From: Bacteroidales bacterium
GTDB taxonomy: Bacteria; Bacteroidota; Bacteroidia; Bacteroidales; UBA3663
DNA length: 64,000 bases
Direction of reading: 5' to 3'
Assembly (NCBI GenBank): GCA_017561935.1
Contig: JAFZBE010000063.1
Coordinates: forward strand, 1 to 64,000
In this document: positions 57,407 to 64,000 of the stretch, piece after piece
Layout: every line of letters begins with the position of its first letter
Position numbering within the stretch: the stretch's first letter is position 1
The notes under the pieces: generated by a model
What the model saw: only the letters and a program-made list of their open reading frames with translations
Told to the model about the DNA's origin: nothing
Database searches by the model: none
Made by a program: the position numbers and the translations under genes

Positions 57407-58237
57407 ATGGATTTTTTTATTCATTCTACCAAAGCATGTGATTCTGCAAAACTGCAGAAATTGCAGAAAGATTACAAGTTGGCTGGACTTGGTTTTTATT
57501 GGAAAGTCGTCGAGCTGCTCATGTTATGCCCCATCAAAGTGCATTTCAATAGCATCCTGACTTTGAGAGAACCACCTATCAGCTTCAACATTGTCAAAGC
57601 TATCATCAACGATTATGATCTTTTCGACGTCGATGAAAACAACTATGTCACCTTGAAGATAGACAAAGGGAACGGCATCGGAGAAAAGTCGCTCGAAAGT
57701 TACCTCTCTTTTTTTTCTTCTTCCTCGCGCGCCTCAGATGCGTCACACGAGTCACGCAAGTCATCACGCGCGTCATCAGACACGTGTACAGACGCGTCAT
57801 CAGGTGCGTGTACACCCTCCCGTTCCTCTTTTAAAGAAAATAAAGATAATAAAATTTATAACTTGTCAGTTATTAATAATAAAATTGAGAGTAAAGCAGA
57901 TGAAGGCACACAAAACGATGTTTCTCGCATCACAGAGGCTCTTTGTAAAAATAGACCAGACATAGCAAATGAATTACTGATTGAATCATTTTTGAAAAAG
58001 AACTGTCCACATTTATCTGAAATGGAACAACCGCTGACAATGACAGAATATGGCTGGCTAAAGAAATATTATACAGATACACAGATTCAAGATGTTTTGC
58101 TCGATATGGAAAACGATACGAATGTTTTTCGAACAAAGCGAAGTGCATATCATACGGCTTTATCCTGGCTAAGAAAAAGGCATGGGGATCAGTCTCATTC
58201 TGCCCGTTATGAATCTAACAACTATATCCCCTATTAA
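57407..58237 (+). CDS. DUF4373 / Lin1244-type N-terminal domain protein
   Basis: About 276 residues from the ATG at 57407; the open frame runs upstream to 57302 but that region contains the -7 box. The N-terminal domain (FFIHSTKACDSAKLQKLQKD, LAGLGFYWKVVELL) matches the Lin1244/DUF4373 domain of phage, plasmid and Bacteroidetes replication-related proteins. A Ser/Arg/Ala/Thr linker follows (about 105-150, with an 8-residue repeat RASSDTCT/DASSGACT), then an acidic C-terminal domain. It precedes the AraC-like gene by 30 bp, apparently as a pair. A replication or DNA-handling role is inferred from the family. Confidence 0.65.
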   Translation: MDFFIHSTKACDSAKLQKLQKDYKLAGLGFYWKVVELLMLCPIKVHFNSILTLREPPISFNIVKAIINDYDLFDVDENNYVTLKIDKGNGIGEKSLESYLSFFSSSSRASDASHESRKSSRASSDTCTDASSGACTPSRSSFKENKDNKIYNLSVINNKIESKADEGTQNDVSRITEALCKNRPDIANELLIESFLKKNCPHLSEMEQPLTMTEYGWLKKYYTDTQIQDVLLDMENDTNVFRTKRSAYHTALSWLRKRHGDQSHSARYESNNYIPY

Positions 58238-58267
58238 TAAACGTCAATTCATGATATTAAAAAACTA

Positions 58268-58699
58268 ATGAAACACATTGTAGAAAGCGTGGAAGAAATG
58301 TACCACGCAAAAGAGCCTTTTGGAGAAATTGTGATTGACGAGGTGATAAACGTCCTTCGGCATTTCAAGGTAATCCTGATACAGGACGTGGCATTACTTC
58401 TCGACGTTGATCCGAGAGAACTGCGTACTGCATGGCATCTGCTGACAGGCACACACCTCAATGAGGTGGTCACCCAATGGCGAGTAATGCAAGCTCAGGA
58501 CTGGATCCGTAAAAGGTTATCCGAGAAGGGTACTGTGAGCCTTGGCGCCAAGGCTTACAAGAAACTGCTGACGGAAACAGCCCATCGTTGTGGATGGCGA
58601 ACTGAAAGGGTGATGTCGCACGTCTTTGAGCGCTATTGCGGTTGTTCCGCTATTGAATGGCTAGCTCGCGAGGCGGAAGCATTATCACGCGCGAGATAA
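58268..58699 (+). CDS. small AraC-type helix-turn-helix protein
   Basis: 143 residues with no ligand-binding domain. Two helix-turn-helix halves are visible as in AraC/XylS proteins: first about residues 35-70 (LIQDVALLLDVDPRELRTAW), second about 100-135 (LLTETAHRCGWRTERVMSHV then FERYCGCSAIEWL). Its last codons and stop (SRAR) are formed by the first palindrome of the array that follows. This suggests the gene and the array evolved together, and that this protein, or the DUF4373-like one, may bind the array. Confidence 0.6.
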   Translation: MKHIVESVEEMYHAKEPFGEIVIDEVINVLRHFKVILIQDVALLLDVDPRELRTAWHLLTGTHLNEVVTQWRVMQAQDWIRKRLSEKGTVSLGAKAYKKLLTETAHRCGWRTERVMSHVFERYCGCSAIEWLAREAEALSRAR

Positions 58700-59033
58700 T
58701 GCTTACTCTTTTTGCGCAAGCATCATGTCGCGCGACATGATGCTATCTTCGATTGGATAGAGTACTATGTCACGCGACATAATGCTTCCGCGATTGGAAG
58801 TAGCACTATCTCGCGCGACATAATGCTTCCGCGATTGGAAGTAGCACTATCTCGCGCGACATAATGCTTCCGCGATTGGATAAAGCACTATCTCGCGCGA
58901 CATAATGCTTCCCACGATTGGATAAAGCATTATCCCGCGCGACATAATGCTTCCACGATTGGACATAGCATTATCCCGCGCGACATAATGCTTCCCACGA
59001 TGGAAGTAGCACTATATCGCGCGTGATGATGCT
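58678..59033. repeat. array of nine 26-bp palindromes spaced 41-42 bp
   Basis: Palindrome starts: 58678, 58719, 58761, 58802, 58843, 58884, 58926, 58967 and 59008. Each is about 26 bp with a TCGCGCGA-like centre and AGCA...TGCT ends. The copy at 58719-58744 is a perfect palindrome (half-site AGCATCATGTCGC). Between them lie short conserved spacers (TTCCGCGATTGGAAGT-like). The spacing is close to four helical turns. No gene lies within the array beyond the overlapping stop of the preceding gene. Confidence 0.9.
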
Positions 59034-59130
59034 TGCTACAAATGATACCGCATTATTATGAAAAAACTACTGAAAACTTACAAATTTTGCAAATATTTGT
59101 AAGCAAACAAGAATATTTATTCGCTGATAA

Positions 59131-59274
59131 ATGACAATAAAAGAGAAGATTGTAAACATTATTGTCAGAAGCAGTGATGGAAAGATCTTTTTCAACAACA
59201 GCTTCCCGAAATATGATGATGACTATGTGCGTCAAATCCTGGCAGAGTTGTGCAGTCAAGGTGTTATTATTTGA
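59131..59274 (+). pseudogene. 47-residue fragment resembling a DUF6088/AbiEi-type winged-helix N-terminus
   Basis: MTIKEKIVNIIVRSSDGKIF, then FPKYDDDYVRQILAELCSQG and a stop at VII. The pattern of opening helix, KIFF, FP and then a recognition-helix-like stretch ending in GVII looks like the winged-helix start of DUF6088 or type IV antitoxin proteins, which normally continue another 150 or more residues. It is therefore read as a decayed remnant or a minimal DNA-binding peptide. Confidence 0.4.
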
Positions 59275-59384
59275 AGGCCGGATGGATTTTCTGCGATAGC
59301 AATTTTTTGCAGGTATTGGACCTGCTCATTTTCCGGCAGAAACAACCAGGCCATTGGGCCGAGGTTGTCTGCCATTTTCACCAT
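59256..59384 (-). other. possible 42-residue minus-strand reading frame
   Basis: Starts MVKMADNLGPMAWLFLPENE and ends NPSGLQIITP; upstream is a 16-bp perfect palindrome TTTCGACTAGTCGAAA (59413-59428). It overlaps the 3' end of the plus-strand fragment at 59131-59274. The composition is protein-like, but nothing else supports it. The rest of 59275-59516 holds no other candidate. Confidence 0.25.
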
Positions 59385-59516
59385 CTTATTACTTGTTATA
59401 ACTCGTCTTTGTTTTCGACTAGTCGAAATGGACGCTGCAAAGTACGTCTTTTTTTCTGATATCTCCAAGAAAAACGCCACAAAACTTATAAATGAGCGTG
59501 TGAATTATTCCCTTTC

Positions 59517-60155
59517 TTATATTTTTTTGAGTAATTCTTGATTCTTCCTATAGACAATGATCCAGCCGATGTCATCAACTATACAACCGACTGCCCATAA
59601 GAAGATTGATGTTTTTAGGGACGGCAAAGCGACGATTGACAAAGCAAAACCGGTAATGCAGATTATTGAACCCACAATTTGATTGTTGTTGTCATATATC
59701 TCTCTATCCTTCTCCGTCCACAAAACAGATCTGAAAGCCATCATACACTTGCCAACAATGTTTGTGATAAGTGTTGAATAAATTAATGACACGATGGCGA
59801 AAACCCATACGTTCCAATAGAACAACAGGTAGATTCCCAGCAGAAAACCTAATGTTGATTCAACGATTGCCAGGATGAAGAAATTGGATAGTGCACCTCT
59901 CCTAAATCGACCTTTCCAGATTAATCCCACAGTTAAAGCCGCAATGGCTGTTACCAGGGATTGAGCGGCAATCCACTGAGCAGGCAGCTCAGATATGATC
60001 GCTTTCGAAAGAGTTGCCAAGATATAAGTTGAGAGTAACCCTGAGATGGTAACACTGACTAACAACCAGCGCTGATTTTGGTCAGCGTGAATGTTCAGTG
60101 CACACAATAAACCTTTGATAATCTTTTTCATTTGGAATTTGTTTTTAATTTTCAT
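59517..60155 (-). CDS. polytopic membrane protein, unknown function
   Basis: 212 residues (or about 204 from the second ATG at 60131) with five or six hydrophobic helices (LLVSVTISGLLSTYILATLS, AQSLVTAIAALTVGLIW, LGFLLGIYLLFYWNVWVFAI, IVGSIICITGFALSIVALP) and short basic loops. It could be a half-size transporter-like or immunity-like membrane protein; no family motif was recognised. Confidence 0.6.
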   Translation of the reverse strand: MKIKNKFQMKKIIKGLLCALNIHADQNQRWLLVSVTISGLLSTYILATLSKAIISELPAQWIAAQSLVTAIAALTVGLIWKGRFRRGALSNFFILAIVESTLGFLLGIYLLFYWNVWVFAIVSLIYSTLITNIVGKCMMAFRSVLWTEKDREIYDNNNQIVGSIICITGFALSIVALPSLKTSIFLWAVGCIVDDIGWIIVYRKNQELLKKI

Positions 60156-60652
60156 ATATAAGACTTTATTGTTGATTGGGATTGTTAGGATTTAACGGGA
60201 AATTAAACTGCTATTTTTGCAATACATTGTGCAAATATGGGTATAATGTAAACTATTTGGTCGATATATAATTGTGACACACTGAGTCGCGAATTGAACT
60301 TTTATAGCCTATCCAAAGTGTCAAATAATATTGTAAGGCAAACATAATGGGACGCGTTGCGTTCCGAAATGACTTATTACTTGTAGATTCAATATCTATT
60401 TTGATTATCAAGTTTTCAATTTTATTCTTTTTCCTTTTCCCCTTTTTACCTTATCTTCCATTTCTGTAACTCAATATCTCTTCAAATTACTTTCTTCCCA
60501 TCGTAGATTTATGTCATCTGTTGCCATATAATGCATTCCTCTCGCAGTAATTGACTTGTTCGTATCTTGTACTTTTTTACGAAATAAACACAATTTGTTT
60601 TTTAGCCAATCATTTTTCTCAAGTAGCATTTATTTCTTCGACATAGAATATA
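60156..60652. other. long AT-rich intergenic region, no gene seen
   Basis: About 500 bp with no reading frame that looks coding on either strand. It has T-rich stretches (60410-60450) and separates the minus-strand membrane protein from the module starting at 60702. Only the promoter at its right end was recognised. Confidence 0.6.
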
Positions 60653-60660
60653 TATCTTTG
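60653..60660 (+). promoter_or_regulatory. promoter -7 box for the lectin/dynamin module
   Basis: TATCTTTG, 41 bp upstream of the small first gene. The -33 region is weak (TTTC). Confidence 0.6.
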
Positions 60661-60701
60661 TCCGCAATTAAGTAAACAACCCTTAAACACCCTTATATTT
60701 T

Positions 60702-60923
60702 ATGCCCATCTATCAAGTAACTACCAAGTATCGCAAGAGCGTGAACGGTATCCGCATCGAACCTGTCATGTCAGTTCAGGTTGTAACCAAGAGTCTGAGC
60801 AATCCCGTCGCCACCAATGGCGGTCAGGCTGTCATCGATGCATTCTATCGCATCTATGGCATTGATATCAAAAAAGCCAGTTGTCTGAATACGGTGGATT
60901 TGAGAGTGGATAGGATTGGATAA
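60702..60923 (+). CDS. 73-residue small protein, DUF6140-like
   Basis: Starts MPIYQVTTKYRKSVNGIRI and ends VDLRVDRIG. The arrangement of a short beta strand, a basic turn, MSVQVVT, NPVATNGGQAVIDAF, YGIDIKKA resembles small Bacteroidetes proteins annotated DUF6140 that sit beside lectin-fold proteins; this recall is not verified. It lies 37 bp upstream of the lectin-fold gene on the same strand. Confidence 0.55.
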   Translation: MPIYQVTTKYRKSVNGIRIEPVMSVQVVTKSLSNPVATNGGQAVIDAFYRIYGIDIKKASCLNTVDLRVDRIG

Positions 60924-60960
60924 GATCATCAATTTCAAAAAAGTCAATCAATATAAAATC

Positions 60961-62133
60961 ATGAGTTTTACGAAGAAATATCCAAGTTCGCGTAACAACA
61001 TTTTTGATAAAATTCGGCAAAACAGAGGGAATAGTGAACCTTCGCTGACCACTGAGCAGGAAGATGACGTTTCACTACAACCCAAGTTGGAAGAAGCCGA
61101 CGGCTTGACAGAATCTGAACAAGAATACCTTGATGCCTTCAAGGAACTGATGGAATATGGTTCAGAGATTACCTCTCGTGAACGCAGGATGCTCGGTAGG
61201 ATCCGACAGGGTCTTGGTATTAGCGATGAGCGAGCCAAAGAACTTGAAGACTCTTTGCTTAATCCTCAATTGACAGAAGAGGAACAAGAATACCTTGATG
61301 CCCTCAAGGAACTGATGGAATATGGTTCAGAGATCACCTCTCGTGAACACAGGATGCTCGATAAGATCAGACAGGGTCTTGGCATCAGCGAAGCGCGGGC
61401 AAAGGAATTGGAATCCTTCGTATCACCCCAATCACCTTCCTTGCTCCCCATCACGGCGAATGGCGTTACTTTCAACATGGTGTACGTCGAGGGCGGCACG
61501 TTCCAGATGGGAGCAAGCAATAACGACAGCGATGCTCTCAATGATGAGAAACCAGCCCACCAAGTGTCGCTTCCTTCCTATTATATCGGTGAAACCGAGG
61601 TCACGCAGGAACTGTGGCAAGCGGTGATGGGCAGCAATCCTTCACACTTCACGGGGGACAATCGTCCCGTCGAAAATGTAAGTTGGAATGATTGTCAGGT
61701 ATTCGTCAAGAAACTGAATGCTGCTACAGGGAAGATGTTCCGTCTGCCGACCGAAGCCGAATGGGAGTTCGCTGCGCGTGGTGGCAACAAGAGCAAGGGC
61801 TTCAAGTTTAGCGGAAGCAATAAGCTTGAGGACGTAGCGTGGTATGATGGCAACAGCGGCAGCACGACCCACGACGTGAAAACCAAGAATCCCAACGAAC
61901 TTGGACTCTACGATATGAGCGGAAATGTCTGGGAATGGTGCAGCGACTGGTCTGCCAATTACAATGGTTCGCCACAGACGAATCCGCAAGGTCTTGGAAG
62001 TGGGCAGGGCCGCGCGTACCGTGGGGGCGGCTGGGGCAACTACGCGAGGTCCTGTCGCTCGTCGAATCGCCGCAGCCACTACCCCGACAACGGGTACAAC
62101 TACCTTGGCTTGCGCCTTGTCCTCTCCGAGTAA
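60961..62133 (+). CDS. FGE/SUMF1 (C-type-lectin fold) protein with two helical repeats, candidate DGR target
   Basis: About 390 residues from the ATG at 60961. Residues 49-155 are two near-identical 55-residue helical units (LTESEQEYLDAFKELMEYGS and LTEEEQEYLDALKELMEYGS). Residues about 165-390 are an FGE-sulfatase domain: NMVYVEGGTFQMGASNNDSD, VSWNDCQVFVKKL, RLPTEAEWEFAARGG, NELGLYDMSGNVWEWCSDW. The C-terminal segment, from GRAYRGGGWGN to YLGLRLVLSE, matches the position of the variable region in DGR target proteins. A binding or sensing role in a conflict system is more likely than true FGE activity. No reverse transcriptase or template repeat is in the window. Confidence 0.75.
   Translation: MSFTKKYPSSRNNIFDKIRQNRGNSEPSLTTEQEDDVSLQPKLEEADGLTESEQEYLDAFKELMEYGSEITSRERRMLGRIRQGLGISDERAKELEDSLLNPQLTEEEQEYLDALKELMEYGSEITSREHRMLDKIRQGLGISEARAKELESFVSPQSPSLLPITANGVTFNMVYVEGGTFQMGASNNDSDALNDEKPAHQVSLPSYYIGETEVTQELWQAVMGSNPSHFTGDNRPVENVSWNDCQVFVKKLNAATGKMFRLPTEAEWEFAARGGNKSKGFKFSGSNKLEDVAWYDGNSGSTTHDVKTKNPNELGLYDMSGNVWEWCSDWSANYNGSPQTNPQGLGSGQGRAYRGGGWGNYARSCRSSNRRSHYPDNGYNYLGLRLVLSE
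61105..61434 (+). repeat. 165-bp in-gene tandem duplication
   Basis: Units 61105-61269 and 61270-61434 encode the two 55-residue helical repeats. The DNA is also highly similar (for example GAACAAGAATACCTTGATGC in both), so the duplication is recent or homogenised. Confidence 0.85.
62011..62130 (+). other. candidate diversity-generating retroelement variable region
   Basis: In 62035-62106 many codons have the form NNC with differing first two bases (AAC, TAC, TCC, CGC, AGC, CAC, TAC, AAC, TAC), as produced when AAC codons of a template are mutated at adenines. The next 25 bases are fixed-looking and GC-rich (CTTGGCTTGCGCC), like the homing end of a VR. A short hairpin TCGGAG-CTG-CTCCGA lies downstream at 62222-62236. 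Confidence 0.5.
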
Positions 62134-62351
62134 CAACCTATTATCAGCGGAGCTCATTCGGAGTTCTAAATTCCGGAGGAGGGGGATGAGAGGCACGCAG
62201 AGCAGCCTAAAGAGGGGCATATCGGAGCTGCTCCGAAAGGGCTGCACGAAGTGACTCGAAGCATAAATACCGGTATGGCCGGTTGAAAGAATTAAGAAAA
62301 TGCAAATCAAGATAAATACAATCATTATTAAACCCAAATATCTTACATCCT

Positions 62352-63980
62352 ATGAACAATCAAATTAAATATCAGGTCACCTTGGATAAAATATCTGAGG
62401 TATCGCCATTGCTTACTGGTGAAGCGCAGGTCGAGCTAAAGGCTAAATCAGAAGACTTCATGAAGGATGTTGAAGACTCGCAGTATGTCAAGGTGCCTCT
62501 CGTCGGTGTGTTTAGCGCAGGTAAGAGCTCGCTGCTTAATGTCTTCACCCAGAAACCTGGAATGCTCCCCGTGGATACGCTGCCTGAGACGGCTGTAGCA
62601 TACGAGCTGTATTATGCGCAGAAAGAATGTGTAGAATTGTATAGGAACGGGAAGAAGGTTGAGACTCTACCGCTCACTGATATCAAGCAGCTGGATACTA
62701 AGCCTGGAGACATTGCAAAGGTTTATTGTACAAGTGAACCAATTAGGGAACTCATGCAAAGGGGGATCGTCCTGGTGGATATGCCAGGCATCGGCTCCGG
62801 AATTGAGCGACACGATGCGGCCATTTTCAATTATATCCATAGCGGGACGGCCTTCATCCTGATTGTCGATGCGGAGCAAGGTTCACTGAGGGGAAGCACG
62901 CTTGCATTTATGCACGAGTTGAGTCAGTATAATTTGTATCCAGCTGTTCTCGTTTCCAAGATAGATAAGAAGCCGGAGGCCGATGTGAAGGATATTGTTG
63001 ACTATATTCAATATCAGATGACACGGCTTGGCAATTCCAATCCATTTATAGGAACGGTATGTGCGGTAAACAATGATCTTGATGGACTCAATAAATATCT
63101 CGACGTTCTTAATCCCAGTGAACTTTTAGCCGAAAAACTAAACAAGAAACTAAAGCTTATCATAAACTCTGTAATTGATCAGATCAGAGTCCGCGTTGAC
63201 ATTAGGAGCAAAGACGTGGCCAACGTGGAAGAAAAGATCAAGAAGATTGAGGAGGAGATATCGAATGTCAAGCAGGAGCTGCCGGCCAATAACAATAACG
63301 CAGACACGCCAGAGAAATCGACCCAGGACATCTTGGACAATGTGCGGTCTGCACTTGAAGCGAAGTCGAAAGATATAGCTCAGATGATCATCGATAAGGA
63401 AGATCCGGAGGCGATCAAGTCGGTCATTGTTAGTACAGTGCGTGTTGAAATCATCTCTTCTCTGAAGGAGGAAAGCGAACAGTATGCAACGGCCCTTGGT
63501 ACAGCGGTGGAAGAATCTGTGAAAGACATAGCGTCTATTGAAGTAGATACAGACTTTATGGGCGATTTCGCGGGAATCTTAGAAATCGTTAATGACTATA
63601 TCGAAGCCCTGCTTTCCTTTGGTGGCATTTGGGGTCAATTGGCCCGCGTTCTTCTACCCTTCTTGCCAAAGATGATCAACTGGCTGTTCGGGAAGAGTGA
63701 CGAGGAAGTCCTTGAAGAAGTGCGTACCAAAGTTATGGACAAGTGTGTGAATCAGGTGGTTACCAATATCCAACCTGCAATCTATAAGATTACAATCGAG
63801 AACCAAAAGCGTATCCAGGAGAAGATTCAAGCCGAACTCGTTGCCAAGATGGAGCAAGTGAAGGAGGGTCTGCGCGAAAAAATGAACGATGCAAACAAAT
63901 CCAAAGAGGAGGTAGAGGCAGAGATATCAAAGCTTACTTCTGCAATTTCTCACTTGAATTCTATTTTAGGCCAAATCTGA
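62352..63980 (+). CDS. dynamin-like GTPase
   Basis: A 542-residue protein. The P-loop is G52VFSAGKSS60, the switch/G2 region contains LPETAVAYELYY, G3 is DMPGIGSG, and G4 is probably SKID in AVLVSKIDKKPE. The G domain (about 45-260) is followed by coiled-coil stalk helices (RSKDVANVEEKIKKIEEEI), a hydrophobic segment about 415-455 (YIEALLSFGGIWGQLARVLL) that could insert in membrane, and a C-terminal coiled coil. This is a bacterial dynamin layout. It follows the lectin-fold gene by 218 bp; further partners may lie past the window end. Confidence 0.82.
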   Translation: MNNQIKYQVTLDKISEVSPLLTGEAQVELKAKSEDFMKDVEDSQYVKVPLVGVFSAGKSSLLNVFTQKPGMLPVDTLPETAVAYELYYAQKECVELYRNGKKVETLPLTDIKQLDTKPGDIAKVYCTSEPIRELMQRGIVLVDMPGIGSGIERHDAAIFNYIHSGTAFILIVDAEQGSLRGSTLAFMHELSQYNLYPAVLVSKIDKKPEADVKDIVDYIQYQMTRLGNSNPFIGTVCAVNNDLDGLNKYLDVLNPSELLAEKLNKKLKLIINSVIDQIRVRVDIRSKDVANVEEKIKKIEEEISNVKQELPANNNNADTPEKSTQDILDNVRSALEAKSKDIAQMIIDKEDPEAIKSVIVSTVRVEIISSLKEESEQYATALGTAVEESVKDIASIEVDTDFMGDFAGILEIVNDYIEALLSFGGIWGQLARVLLPFLPKMINWLFGKSDEEVLEEVRTKVMDKCVNQVVTNIQPAIYKITIENQKRIQEKIQAELVAKMEQVKEGLREKMNDANKSKEEVEAEISKLTSAISHLNSILGQI

Positions 63981-64000
63981 AATATACCATTTGGAGCATG

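Noticed and set aside
58678..59033. CRISPR array
   Set aside because: The units are palindromes with similar short spacers, not identical repeats with unique 30-40 bp spacers, and no cas gene is near.
62134..62351. DGR template repeat directly downstream of the lectin-fold gene
   Set aside because: The gap shows no copy of the variable segment; only small hairpins were seen.

Overview
The window looks like the chromosome of a Bacteroidales bacterium, most likely Prevotella-like. Evidence seen directly: at least a dozen intergenic gaps carry the Bacteroidetes-type -7 box TAnnTTTG (mostly TATCTTTG), several with a TTTG -33 box 18-22 bp upstream. Family evidence: DUF4838, DUF4153, DUF4105, bacterial alpha-2-macroglobulin, fused FeoAB, split GcvPA/GcvPB, a 1149-residue SecA and a Bacteroidetes histone-H1-like peptide. 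No rRNA, tRNA, CRISPR array, insertion sequence or reverse transcriptase was seen.

Layout. 1-5260: envelope and secreted proteins (small membrane protein, DUF4838 protein, patatin with outer-membrane barrel, an unknown protein). 5310-10216: a phosphate-type porin divergent from a complete riboflavin operon (ribD, ribE, ribBA, ribH). 10250-11462: a tail-anchored small protein and an MgtC-family protein. 11610-18371: a self-contained glycine-cleavage operon (lplA, gcvT, gcvH, gcvPA, gcvPB, lpd). 18726-26650: secreted subtilase, small basic protein, esterase and a beta-helix protein. 26759-43857, almost all on the minus strand: outer-membrane barrel, DUF4153 membrane protein, giant alpha-2-macroglobulin, pectate lyase, SecA, an alkaline-phosphatase-like protein and a DUF4105 protein. 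43948-48616: histone-like peptide, then a tight plus-strand operon of nucleotidyltransferase/ATP-grasp fusion, CDP-alcohol phosphotransferase, flippase-like membrane protein and HAD hydrolase, which reads like a lipid head-group pathway. 48779-55579: feoAB and its Cys-rich partner, DUF445, hipBA, creD.

55700-64000 is accessory: AT-richer, with long non-coding stretches and unfamiliar genes. It holds a gene split by an A10 tract; a DUF4373-like gene and a small AraC-like helix-turn-helix gene followed by nine 26-bp palindromes spaced 41-42 bp apart; a fragment resembling a winged-helix antitoxin; and a small protein, then a C-type-lectin-fold (FGE/SUMF1) protein, then a dynamin-like GTPase. 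The lectin-fold protein ends in a segment whose codon pattern resembles the variable region of a diversity-generating retroelement.

The two most interesting signals are the phased palindrome array (58678-59033) and the candidate diversified-lectin/dynamin module (60702-63980). After these come the lipid-head-group-like operon and a family of 9-bp tandem repeats sitting between genes.
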